Part shown: one piece after another, positions 11,085-21,610 of the stretch
How positions within the stretch are numbered: the stretch's first letter is position 1
Layout: each line of letters starts with the position of its first letter
Origin: Diospyros lotus
Lineage: Eukaryota; Streptophyta; Magnoliopsida; Ericales; Ebenaceae
Assembly (NCBI RefSeq): GCF_014633365.1
Contig: NC_068344.1
Coordinates: 18,801,669 to 18,865,668, forward strand
DNA: 64,000 nucleotides
Reading direction: 5' to 3'
The notes under the pieces: model-generated
What the model was told of the DNA's origin: nothing
The model's input: only the letters and a program-made list of their open reading frames with translations
Database searches by the model: none
Translations under genes and position numbers: made by a program

Positions 11085-12150
11085 GTGCTTATAGTAGTAT
11101 AAGTACTTACATAAATAATCATGTAGTTCACTGTTACCTTATCACTAAAAATAAATAAGCATGCGTTGAATCAAAGGTGGGTGCAAATGAAAAAGCTACT
11201 TTCTAAACCTCCATCTAATAGATCATTGGGAAGGACTTAAAATAAACAAGAAGAAAATATGACAATTAACTTAATGTACACATAGAGAGAATATAAAGAA
11301 CACAAAGAGGAAGTGAAGAGTGAACTCTGGAAGGGATGATAGTTAAAAATGCAAGTGCAAAGCAAATATGAGTTAATTACCAAAGTTTTCACAAAATCTC
11401 TACAATGAAGCTAAAAGAAAAAAGGTAAAAAGAATGATAAGATAATATATAAAAAAAAAAAGAATAGTTCAGTGCATTGATAGTTGAATCTTAGTTGCAG
11501 TAGCTAAGTTGAGACCAAGAGCTTTTGTCTTTAGTCAAGCTAACTAGCTAAGAATATTACTTCAAGGCACAAGGAAATAAGGTTTATATTATTCAACTTA
11601 TATGTCACGTTATATAATATGGAACCACAACCTTGTATCAAACCCATGATCTTGGATAAATAAATATATATATGGTGATCTTTTAATATAAAAATCAAAA
11701 ATAATTAATAGTAAATCTCAATGTTGTAAAACTGGATTGCACCAGCTAGTCAAGCTAGAAAAACCAGTAAACTGGTCATCTTTTTGCTAGAGTGGAAGCC
11801 AAACCGGGAATCAGGCAACCCCTCCCAGTTTGACTGACCGTCATCTTCACTGTGCAGCCAGAAACCAGACCTGGAAAACCATAACTAAAAATAAACAAAT
11901 AAAAAAGAAACCTATGTCCTAGCAAAAAAAAAGAAAGAAAGAAACCAAATCTGAAAACGCAAATCTAAATGTTTAGCAAAAGAAAAAGAAAAACTTCCAT
12001 ATCGACAAGAGAAAACATTTCTCTTCCTTCAAAATCAGAACCCCAGATCTGCTGATGACCTCTTACTACAATTGGTTACAGAGGAAAAATATTGCAGAAA
12101 AAGACAATCTGTTGTAGAAGAAGAAAATCCTTGCAAGCGGTTCTTCTTCT
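11085..12150. other. Non-coding AT-rich region
   Basis: No open frame of interest. The first part probably belongs to the 3' LTR of the preceding gypsy. Between 11740 and 11890 there are repeated AACCAG/ACTGG words of the kind seen in old LTRs and leaders. Nothing else is supported. Confidence 0.4.
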
Positions 12151-12379
12151 TGTCACAGTCCTAGGGTATAATAGTAATTACAGCTTGTAGCAATTACTTT
12201 ATTGTACCTTCTTTGCTTCCTGTACAAGTTGTACCTTTCAGTTAACAGTTACAACTGACTGAAAGTAACTTGTTTTTTTCAGTTAGTTGTTACAACTGAA
12301 AGCTAGAAGGCCTATAAATAGGCTACTACTTGGAGGATGGGAGATTATTATGTGAAATAACAAAATTCATTCCCTCCAA

Positions 12380-12422
<43 letters not shown>

Positions 12423-12509
12423 TCTTTCTGAACTCTCTCTCTTTCTTACTTACTCTCGATTCCTTCCTTAAAACCTAAGAAACCCTAGGTCAGGTCTAGG
12501 TACCTGGCA
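12151..12509 (+). repeat. 5' LTR of the non-autonomous element
   Basis: The 359-bp LTR begins TGTCACAGTCC and ends GGTACCTGGCA. It holds a TATA box (CCTATAAATAGG, 12311-12322), then a long (CT)n tract (about 12383-12418). It differs from the 3' LTR mostly by small indels, including a longer CT region with CTGAACTCTCTC, so the insertion is neither very young nor very old. Confidence 0.9.
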
Positions 12510-12511
12510 TT

Positions 12512-12523
12512 TGGTATCAAAGC
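12512..12523 (+). promoter_or_regulatory. Primer binding site (Met tRNA type)
   Basis: TGGTATCAAAGC follows the 5' LTR after two bases and differs by one base from the usual TGGTATCAGAGC. Confidence 0.8.
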
Positions 12524-12603
12524 AGCCGATCCTCAATTGCTGAATTCAAATCCAGGTTATTCTTGGAGTCTGTTTCAGATGCGAAATTTTGAAGAATTGA
12601 ACT

Positions 12604-12709
12604 ATGGAGATAGCAGAAGGCACTTGGATGAAACAATTGGAAGAGAGGCAGGACACTCTAGAGCTCGGTTTGCGCCAGACTCAAGAGGAGGTGAGGAGGT
12701 GAGTCAAGG
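12604..12709 (+). pseudogene. Gag-like start in the non-autonomous element
   Basis: A frame beginning at the ATG at about 12604 encodes MEIAEGTWMKQLEERQDTLE and continues LGLRQTQEEVRR before a stop. It resembles the first residues of gag in the gypsy relic near 3290-3180 on the minus strand (KGT-MKQLE, then a second LRQT motif). It is the only part of the internal region that looks like retroelement protein, and it is about 32 codons long. Confidence 0.6.
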
Positions 12710-12935
12710 TAGGGCCAAGACTGCTGCAACTCGTGAGATTGTGCAGACACTGGAGAGAGGAGTTTAAGTAAGAATTTTCTTGTTTCGGCCAAAGGCTGGA
12801 TGGATTCCTGAAAATGTTTTCAAAGATGCCTCAGGCCAGCCTACCAGTGGATTTTGCTCCAAGATCCACTGCAGAACCGATTTTTACAGGAGCTGGAATC
12901 CTTCCTCATACTCCTGACTTACAGGAAGCAGAGGA

Positions 12936-13871
12936 ATGACCGAATTGGACCAGATCAGTGAAGCTGAGACAGTATCCTTGGGTCAACAGAGAAAGATCAA
13001 AGAGCTTGAAGCAAAACTTCAAGAAGCTGAGGATATTGTTAGCAACCTCAGAGAAGAGTTGAGAGAAGAGCAAGCTGTAGCAGAGAGGGAGAGAAACGGC
13101 AAGCTACAGCACATGGATGAACATCATGTTGCTAGTGAGGAACAAACATCAAATGAGGAGATTGGATACTTCTCAGTCTATAAACCGTCACACTCAGAGA
13201 ATTCATGCATTTGAAGAGAAACTGAACGCTGGAGAGTTGTCTTTTTCTAATGATGTAAATTATGAAACAAGTGCAAGAAAAGATGGAGAAGGTGAACGGA
13301 TCAGTAAAGCACATAGTCAAATGACGGAGAAGAAAGCTGGAGTGCAGGCAGATGGTAATTGTGAAGAAGTAAAGAAGGTTAAGTCTCGCAGATGGCGAAG
13401 TACTGTTAGACATAGGAAAAGAAAACAGCCATGAAAACAAAAAAGAATCAAACTTCTCACGTTTCTTCTACAGGGGCAGATTCAGTCAAAGAGAATGCCC
13501 AATATGATGCAGACCCTTCAAAAATAGTCCCCAGCATTATCAGCAGATACAGAAGAAATGGTACACCTTCACATCTCAGAAACGTTGCTGAAAGTAATGC
13601 TGACTTTGTGAAAGCTGTTAGTGCTGAGAACACAATGAACAAATACAAGGTATCTGCAGATAAATTGTTGATGACAGGACAGGAATGTAGATCTACAGAT
13701 GATTCAAGAGTTCCAGTTTGTAGAATGGATGTTAATGAAGTTGATGTGCCATTGATTAATTCAGTTTGTAGAATGGATGTTAATGAAGTTGATGTGCCAT
13801 TGATTAATTCACGAGAATATTCGGAAGGAAGAAATAGTGGCCCAGTTACTGTGATTTCTTGGAGACAATAA
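12936..13871 (+). pseudogene. Gene-like coiled-coil/basic sequence carried by LTR element
   Basis: Three overlapping frames (12936-13214, 13117-13434, 13431-13871) read as one decayed coding sequence. The first holds a strong heptad coiled coil (QRKIKELEAKLQEAEDIV, then LREELREEQ). The second continues with TQRIHAFEEKLNAGELSF and a basic, nuclear-localisation-like RRWRSTVRHRKRKQP. The third is serine- and asparagine-rich and ends with a 16-residue unit (VCRMDVNEVDVPLINS) present twice. It has no gag, protease or pol motif. The style is that of a host nuclear coiled-coil protein with introns absent, which would fit capture of a spliced transcript. I do not recognise the source gene with certainty and assign no function. 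Confidence 0.55.
13714..13811 (+). repeat. 48-bp exact tandem duplication
   Basis: The unit starting CAGTTTGTAGAATGGATG occurs twice with a 48-bp offset and no visible mismatch. The length is a multiple of three, so the reading frame is kept. Confidence 0.9.
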
Positions 13872-13891
13872 ATCTCTTAAGGAGAGGGGTT

Positions 13892-14119
13892 TGTCACAGT
13901 CCTAGGGTATAATAGTAAGTACAGCTTGTAGCAATTACTGTATTGTACCTTGTTTGCTGTTGTACAAGGTGTACCTTTCAATTAACAGTTACAACTGACT
14001 GAAAAGTAACTTGTATTTTTCAGTTGTTACAACTGAAAGCTAGAAGGCCTATAAATAGGCTACTACTTGGAGGACGAAGGATTATTATGTGAAATAACAG
14101 AATTCATTCCCTCCAAAAC

Positions 14120-14159
<40 letters not shown>

Positions 14160-14224
14160 GTTACTCTCTCTTGATTCCTTCCTGAAAACCTAAGAAACCC
14201 TAGGTCAGGTTCCTAGACCTGACA
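13892..14224 (+). repeat. 3' LTR of the non-autonomous element
   Basis: The 333-bp LTR begins TGTCACAGTCC, ends CCTAGACCTGACA, and keeps the TATA box at about 14049-14058 and the CT tract at about 14124-14155. The TGTCA/TGACA ends are intact here, whereas the 5' copy ends TGGCA. Confidence 0.9.
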
Positions 14225-15499
14225 CTTTTACAGGCAAATGCAATCTGCCGATGGCCTCTCTCTCTCTCTCTAACAATTTTCCTCTTTCTGTTGCTGACAT
14301 ATCACGATCAAGAAACCAAAAGGTCTACCACATTTTTTCTCAGGCAGAACATATTTATTTTAAGAGTCCATAAATTATATGGATTTAGGGTTATAAGACC
14401 TAGTGAATAGTGATAAATGATAGTATAAGAACCTAGATATTACATGCATGTTTTTACATTCATATCTGTAATATTTAAAACTTAGTAGCTATGCAATTTT
14501 TATTTTCTATGATAATTATAAAACTAGTGAGTAGTGATGATATTTTTATTATCAAAAAAAGAGATATAAGATTTTTTTTTAATACCATTTTCAAGATAAT
14601 AAAAGTTTAGAACTAACAAATAAATTTACTAACAACTGCAATAAGATATTGACATAATTTTTATTTTTTATCATAGTTCAATTATATATTTTTTATTTAA
14701 TTAAAATAGATTCAGTCTCAACCCTGGTCCAATTATTGACCCTTGACTCTCTACTCTTTCTAGTTCCATAACCTGTTCCTGTTTTTACATTGGTGATCTC
14801 AAAGTGGTGCCATTCTAGGGGTTAGTTTGTTGAACAACACATAATTTTGGGCTTAGCCAATATTTGAGCAGCCTGACTAGAAACTAGATGAAGCCTTGAT
14901 CTTGCAAAAGAAAGAGGGTAGCATTTCTGTGTGAGGCCCTGTGATGTTACAGTATTGATATGCCTTTATGATAATTCTACAAATTTATTATTTTGGGACA
15001 AAGTATTAATGTGTACAAAATTATTACTTCATGGTGGAAGGATATGATGCCCACTTTTAACCTTTCTATTAGGTCTCAACTGCACATTTTGTAACTACAC
15101 AAGTTACCTTGAAATATATGGCAGCGGCTATAAGAATCGTTTATGATTGATTGTACAGATTCAGTTTGTCATTTTCTTGAAGGAGGCTGGAGGAAACTGA
15201 AAGGACATCATGATTAACGTCTCAAACAGGTCAAAAATGAGACAAAGCATAATGTGACAATCATACAAGCAAATTCTACATATATCTAACTTAAAATACA
15301 ATTAAAAAGGGGAAAAAATAAAGAAAGAAAACCATTCTTGAATAAAACAAAAACATTTGAAAATAATAGTCCTCTTCTATAAAGGAAATTAACACACTTC
15401 ATAATTCCATAAATCACAATTGAAGCAGCTTGTCAAGCTTGACTGTATGTGCCAGACATTAACATCATGCAGTAGAGAAACGGCTCAAATCATTTATGT
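14225..15499. other. Non-coding, AT-rich
   Basis: No gene is supported. The sequence just after 14225 continues the host context interrupted by the element at 12151-14224 (compare CAAATGCAATCTGCCGATGG with CCCCAGATCTGCTGATGACC near 12043). The rest is AT-rich with short homopolymer runs. Confidence 0.4.
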
Positions 15500-15890
15500 T
15501 TGTTGAGGAGGAATTCACGATGGCAGAGGATAAGAAGATAGATTCCGACTGCAGATAAAAATGACCAGTTTGAATAAGAGAAGATAAAGCCCCAGCTGTT
15601 CCTAAGAAATAGGAAGAGATGAAGATCAAGTTATTCCTAAGAAGTAGGAGAAAAATTCTCCCCTTATCTGTTGTTGTGTTTGTATTTTAATTCCCTAAAA
15701 TTTAGATAGAAGATAAGTACAATTGTTGTATATATAGCATCTTGTAACCGAGAACTAGAGGGTAGCAGTTGGTATTTTTTCAATCCTATTACTTAAAGGA
15801 TATCAATCCCAAAGTTCTCTAAATTTGTTCAATGTTGCACTCCTAAAATACATTCTTTCAGTACAATACAGGATATAACCAATAATTCTT
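15500..15890 (+). repeat. Possible copia solo LTR
   Basis: The block begins TGTTGAGGAGGAATTC and has a TATA-like GTATATATAGCATC at about 15731-15744, followed by a U5-like tail ending near CAGTACAATACA. No target duplication was found and no second copy is in the window, so the call rests on architecture alone. It lies in the presumed second intron of the PELP1-like gene. Confidence 0.35.
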
Positions 15891-15924
15891 TTTTAATTTG
15901 AAATTATTAAATTAGTTGAAATAC

Positions 15925-16595
15925 CTGAATATTGAATAGGAGCTTCTGAAGCCAAATGGAGTATGATGCGAGGAAACGTTCAGAACTGCATTCTTGACAA
16001 GTCACTCCTAGAAGACATAATCCAGTCCAGCATTTATCTGGCTAAAACATATGTAATCAAGCAAATTTACAGTTAATTCATACTTGAACAAAAAACCATA
16101 TACTGCATTTCCGTTCATGCATGGTCAGGCACACACAAAAATGTTCGCCTACGCACAGGCATACATGGGAACTATTTTTAATAGGTATGTTGAAATTGAC
16201 CCAGATGTTAATATTGTTGCAGACAGGCACACAGACAACAATATTTTATGTATGCTTTTATGCATTTATCTATGTACATATTTATCAAAATTGTTTTGTG
16301 GAGAGCAGATTGAATAGAAATTCACCATATCGCTGGATGCGAGCATCAATAAGCGATCGACCCATGAATCTACAGCAGCTTTCCAGCTCTCGAACACCTT
16401 CGGGTCATTTGATTTTTCAACGGAAGATTCCGATAACAGTCGGTAAGTCTTGACCATAAACATAACATATGATAGCTTCGGAACGCCCTTAACTGGACGC
16501 ATCTGGTCCGGCAAGTGTTCTCTTATGAGCGAACGCAGCAACCAAGGCTTCAGAGAAATGTCGTTCATGTCCCGAATATGATCGAAAGCCACCAT
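15925..16595 (-). CDS. PELP1-like gene, coding exons 1 and 2 (partial)
   Basis: Coding exon 1 (16595 down to 16326, 90 codons) starts MVAFDHIRDMNDISLKPWLL and continues RSLIREHLPDQ; exon 2 (16041 down to 15925, 39 codons) encodes PDKCWTGLCLLGVTCQECSS and ends KLLFNIQ. The junction is in phase (SSDM|PDKCW) with GT at 16325-16324 and AG at 16043-16042; a GT follows exon 2. This matches my memory of the N-terminus of plant proline-, glutamate- and leucine-rich protein 1-like (RIX1-domain) proteins, which act in ribosome biogenesis in the nucleolus. The rest of the gene, several hundred codons, was not found to the left, so it is either truncated by transposons or has a very long intron. Both exons are free of stops. 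Confidence 0.65.
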
Positions 16596-17000
16596 CGGAT
16601 TGGTCTCGATCTCTGTGTTTCAGAACGCAAGAGAAAAAACAGGAGCATGTAAATAGCAACTCAGTTCAAACTCATAGAAACTCGATGCAAATGAGTGCAA
16701 ATAGCAACACAACACATAATCTTTTTTATTCAAATCTTGTGCAATATTCTTTGTTGAAGAAGTTCACGAGCATAAACAGAGCAGCAGCAGCAGCAACCGA
16801 TGATCGTATTGAAGAACAAACGTTATTAACGTCACCGAGATAGAATTTAACACATGTAATCGAACAAACAATCAACATATGAAGTATACCTTCACGGATA
16901 ATCAAACAAACAATTAATTGTTCAAGAATTGGGGTCCGCCAAAAGAGCTAATCGGCGCCCTAAGTGATGCAGAACCCTTCTTGCTGTGCGGAGAAGAAGG
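16596..17000 (-). promoter_or_regulatory. 5' leader with intron of the PELP1-like gene
   Basis: Upstream of the ATG the minus strand shows a good acceptor (TTCTGAAACACAG, ending at 16613) and a donor (GTGAAG|GTATAC at 16889), so a leader exon at about 16890-17000 and a 277-bp leader intron are likely. The leader contains an inverted pair AACCCTTCTT/AAGAAGGGTT at about 16973-17002. The transcription start was not identified. Confidence 0.45.
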
Positions 17001-18139
17001 GTTTAAGGGGATGTCAGGGTTTTTCTGTTTTCTCTTGAAAAAGCTTAAAAAAAAAAAAAAACTAAACTAAACCAAAAAAGAAAATACTATTGATACATCA
17101 TTGCGTATACCTTGAATTACATAATATTGTACCAATATTTAAAATGTCTTTGCCCAAAATGTTGAGGCGCAGTGAGACAAGGCATATTTATGTCATTTAT
17201 ATAACTTGTGTAGCCTAAAGTATAAATAAATAATGTACAAATAACATGACTCGCAAAAAAATATCTTTGATAAAATTTTACATACTTAATCTTAATAAAA
17301 ATAACAAGTTAAAAAGCACAAGTTTAAAATTTACAAATTAATAATTGCATGTCCACAATAAAATAAAATTTATGAGTTTAAATTCAAGTAACACCATTAA
17401 CAATATTATCTTCTTATGACGTCAATCTTGATTCATCATCTCCTTTGATAAAATTTTACACCCAAAGTTTTCTTCATCTATCACTTCTGCCCAAAAATGT
17501 TTTTGTAATTTTCTATAAAATCAAAGACAAGGCAAAGGTAACTTCATCAATCCTTTTTACTTTAGTCACCATTTCAAATATAACATCAACATTAAGTCGA
17601 TGTTTGCTTAGCTCTCAAATTACAATGGCCCATCTTTAATGTTTGGTAGTTGTATTCTTAGAGTTGTAACCTTTTTTAAAAAAAATACATTAAATGATAA
17701 TGTATTTTTTAATTTTTGTATCTCTTCCATGTCAACATTATCATCTAATGGAGTAAATCGTATTTTTTGAGATCTTATCAAGGTTGATATCATTCAATGA
17801 CTTGGCAAAACTTTCGATTACCATATCTTTTTCTACAATAAGTGTCATCTCATTATACATCTCTATTCATTCTTTACCATCCTCAAATGATTTTCAATAT
17901 GGTTAGGAACATAATTCACCTGAATATGGAGTTTCTACTCCATTTTGAATGCCATAACTGACATTGTCAAGATAATATTTTTTTTACAAATTTAATACAA
18001 AATATATTACAACTAAAACATATTAATAATTATATGTATAAATATAATGAATTTTAATTCTATAAATACCTTCAAGAGTCTTAAGCCCCAACTCTTAATA
18101 ATACATCATTTAGAACCAGTGAATCATTTACACATAAAT

Positions 18140-18564
18140 AAATTTTAAATCAAAATAGATGGCTGCCAACACATTTTGTGTGGTCCCATGATTTTGACCA
18201 TAAAATATTACTTAAAGTTCAAAAGGTACATTTGCTTGAACATAAATTTCATCGAGTGCTCCAACACAATCCTAATTTAAAAAAAAAAAAAATATTTGGT
18301 GAGAACTATTTCTTTTGTTAATAAAATTAGCCAACCAAACATATAGAAACAATCGTTTACCTTAAAATGAGGATACAATCTTTTGTTGGTGACTATTTGT
18401 GTACGGGTGGAGCTCTCAAGGTTTTTAATGGCATGTTTGGGTAATTTTAAAATTGTACATAGCACAATTCTAAAATAGAAGTATACTGTTTCAACCGATT
18501 TGTAAAAATTTTCACAGATAAATTGAAACCTAGCATTGTGTCCTATTATTTGCAAGAAAATCAT
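18140..18564 (-). pseudogene. Harbinger transposase remnant
   Basis: The best part is the 95-codon frame 18564-18277, with HARBI1-like helix sequence up to NKRLYPHFK, where a GTAAAC donor-like site sits exactly where these genes often have an intron. The frame resumes past about 18275 with VGALDEIYVQANV and, after stops, TTQNVLAAI and FDLKFIYV. The second and third catalytic acids (YLVD and the E of the RS-IER block) were not found. It would have cut and pasted the element; it cannot do so now. Confidence 0.65.
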
Positions 18565-19621
18565 CTCTTACTCTATGACACTCATATTTGAAGTTGGTTG
18601 TAATAGTTTCAGTGTTTTTAGAAGATTACACAACTAGTGAAATGCTCTTGGTGTTACACAAAATTGTTCAACATAATGCCTATCACCTCGATTTATTAAG
18701 TACAGTACATAAAAATTTTGTAATTGTCTTGATATGCTATTACTATTTTTACACTAATCAATGACTAAAAGTTTATAGCAACTACAATTGCAATAGCCCC
18801 CTTACATATGGCACGAACAGATTGGGCATCCATGTATATAAAAAAGATTGATACAAAAGCACAAATCGTTATCAAATTTTGATCAAACTTTTAGGGACCA
18901 ATCTTATTATAAAACACAATGAAGCATCACAGAGAGTACTTTAAGGCAACAACACCAACATCAAAAGTACCAAAAATAAAACATCAAAGATGGAGCATCA
19001 ACAATAGTTAACAGCAAGAATGGAGCATTGGCAATAACAACAACAATATCCAAAATCTCTCCTAGAAATTCATTCCCAAAAATCACAATTTGAATAATAA
19101 AATTTTTCAATCATAGACAAAAATGAAAATTTTCAATTATTTTTCAAGCAACAAAACAAAAATGAACCCAAAATTTTTAGGCAACAAAAGAAACAAACCC
19201 TAATCATCAATTCAAACAAAAGATGAGAGAATCAAAACAACGACTTACCACTTGTTGGGGTAACCGCGACTTACTACTTGGTGGCTAAAGAGAGACCGAA
19301 TAAAAAGAATGTTAGAGAGAGAGTCGAACGGTGACTATAAGGCAGATGGCAACCTAGGCAACGGCGATGGCAAGGTAGACGGCATAAAACTATGATGGTG
19401 AATTATATAGAAATGTAGACGTCGATGGCAAGGTAAATGGCGAGGCAAATCGCGCAAAACGACGATGGCGAGGTAGACTGGGACTCAACAATTAGACAGA
19501 TGGCAATGACAAGGCAAATGGCGATGTAAGAGAGAAATGGCGAGTTAAATAAACAAAGTAAGAGAGAAACGATAATGTAGAAAGTCATTAAATAAATATA
19601 AAGAGTTTGGGAAATCTAACT

Positions 19622-19644
19622 TCCCCTTTTGCAAAGGGGAAGTC
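19622..19644. repeat. Perfect 10-bp inverted repeat
   Basis: CTTCCCCTTT, three bases, AAAGGGGAAG. It lies near the right end of the decayed Harbinger region. Function unknown. Confidence 0.8.
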
Positions 19645-19799
19645 ATTTTCTGCAATTTTGTATAACATAAGCAACTTGTTTTTTGTTAATTGAAATGTAT
19701 TTTTAGTTGATTTTTGGATTTTTTTGCCCCAAATATTTTTCAAGAAAATACTTTCTCCCCAAACAAATGAAGCCTTGGAAAAAGACTATGTGTAATGAC

Positions 19800-20838
19800 T
19801 TTAAGTTCTAGTATTTTTAAATTGATAAAATATTTATATAAGATGTATTTAAGTTTGTAGATAAGGATGGATGTAGGTAGGTTAATTCAAAAAAAAAAAA
19901 AAATGTAATCATCTTTGAAGGATATAATTAAAATTGAGAAAATAAATGCGAGCATGATGATGATTAAAAACTAAGAACTTCTAATTAATAGTTATTAAAA
20001 TATAACTATAACTTTAATCATAATCGATAATCATATATAATTCTAATTTTTAAATATAAAATTAATGTAAGTTTATAAATTATTAATTTATTTATATATT
20101 CTTCTATAAAATATTCTTAAGTTATAATTTATTTATTACAATACTCAATAAATAAAACTGTGAGCTTAAAATAGATTGTAATAAATAATTTTAAAAAAAA
20201 ACTAAAATCATTTCCAAAAAATATATAACATCTATCTATCATTTTAATTATTAGATTTCTAGAGGACTATTCTAATTTAATTATGTAATCATTAGTTTAA
20301 GTTTAATTTAAGTGTGTATTTTTTATTTTTGGATGAAAATTTCATTTTTTTTTTGTGAGTTGGCTGTCCATTATTTATTTTAATGAAAATTTTTGATTTT
20401 TTTGAAAATTTTATTTTATTTGTTATCCTAGTTATAGGAAAAATTTGTAAGTATAATTAATCTGTTGGTTACAGATTCGATTATGAAGATTTATAATTAT
20501 ATCATTATGGTTACGAACACAATTATAAATGTTAAAAATCTTATCCCTATATGTAATTTTATGATTATGTGTTTCCTAAAATAAAAGTTCATAAACTGTT
20601 AAAAACCAAAGAATGACTCCAGCTGTTTATAAATAAAGCCACAAAAAAAAAAAAAAAACTATTTTGGCAAAAGAATTTAATTAAAAATCATAAAAGTTTA
20701 TATTTAAATAATAAATTTGAATTTTGATTAATAAATTTGGAAAAAATTAAATATTTAATTAATAAATTTGAGAAATTTATATTGGATATTTACTTAATAA
20801 ATTCCTGAGATTTATATTTAAATAATAAACTTGGGAAA
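19800..20838. other. Very AT-rich non-coding region
   Basis: No open frame or recognisable element. Poly-A and poly-T runs and TAAT words dominate. Confidence 0.5.
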
Positions 20839-21610
20839 TCTTTATATATATAAAAGTAAGATAGTCTTAAAAAAAAAATTTCTCCAAAACTTGCATTAAT
20901 AATTTGCATTTAGTTCTTATTACATTAATAATTTAAAATTTTCAATTGCTTTGAAATAATAAATACTAATTATTATAAAATTAATAATAAATTTTAAATA
21001 TATGAGTTTTTCAATACTAATCATGGGTTTTTTAATACATTATTATGTGAATATTAAATATTTAATTAATCTGTCAATCAATAAAAAATAAATATTATTT
21101 ATGAGAAAATATGAATAAACTCTTAAAATATTAATTAAGTCACAAAAAATTGTTTATTAAATAAAATCTTATTTTTATATAATATAATAATATATAATAT
21201 CTTTATATATATAAAAATATGATAGTCTGAAAAAAAAATTCTCCCAAAACTTGCATTAATAATTTACATTTAGTAATTTGCATTAATAATTTAAAATTTT
21301 CAATTACTTTGAAATAATAAGTACTAATTATTGTAAAATTAATAGTGGATTTCCCAATATATTATTATGTAAATATTAAATATTTAATTAATCCGTCAAT
21401 CAATAAAAAATAAATATTATTTATGAGAAATATGAATAAACATTTAAAGTATTAATTAAATCACTAAAAATTATTCATTAAATAAAATCTTATATTTATA
21501 TAATATAATAATATATAATATCTTTATATATATAAAAGTAGGATAATTTGTAAATAATTTTTTCCCCCAAAACTTGCATTAATTACTAAAAGTAGTAATT
21601 AAATACTTGT
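20839..21610 (+). repeat. AT-rich tandem repeat, units of about 330-360 bp
   Basis: The start word TCTTTATATATATAAAA recurs at about 20839, 21200 and 21531, each followed by a G-A-T-A-G/A-T-rich step and AAAACTTGCATTAAT. Units 1 and 2 share TTTCAATTGCTTTGAAATAA, AATATTAAATATTTAATTAA and ATAAAAAATAAATATTATTT in order. Unit 3 is cut by the LTR-like insertion at 21611. Related words reappear after the insertion (25070-26020), so the array was probably longer. Confidence 0.7.

Larger units (their letters stand above)
12151..14224 (+). mobile_element. Non-autonomous LTR retrotransposon carrying gene-like sequence
   Basis: Two LTRs (12151-12509 and 13892-14224) flank a 1.4 kb internal region with a tRNA-Met primer site (12512-12523) and a polypurine tract (AAGGAGAGGGG, 13879-13889). 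The flanks are CTTCT and CTTTT, a 4/5 match for a target duplication. There is no protease, RT or integrase. The internal part starts with a short gag-like piece and then carries coiled-coil, basic and serine-rich sequence unlike gag-pol. The LTR start TGTCACAGTCCTAGGGTATA and the gag-like start GTWMKQLEERQ match the gypsy relic at 1-3694 in layout. This is larger than a classic TRIM and has a non-gag payload, so gene capture is a serious possibility. Confidence 0.85.
17100..19800 (-). mobile_element. Decayed PIF/Harbinger element
   Basis: Minus-strand frames contain a Harbinger transposase N-terminal and middle region: FLQIIGHNARFQFICENFYK, then TRTQIVTNKRLYPHFK at 18564-18370, then DCVGALDEIYVQANVPFEL at about 18275-18205 and HGTTQNVLAAI to about 18155. 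The GALD motif carries the first catalytic Asp. Many stops break it. The region around it is AT-rich; no terminal inverted repeats were matched, so both limits are approximate. It is clearly diverged from the Harbinger at 26640-31505. Confidence 0.6.

Noticed and set aside
13132..13440. 102-codon minus-strand ORF in the non-autonomous element
   Set aside because: Opposite to the better supported plus-strand frames; composition looks like a shadow.
16084..16453. Plus-strand ORFs of 77 and 110 codons
   Set aside because: They are antisense to the PELP1-like exon 1 and intron 1 and have no domain.
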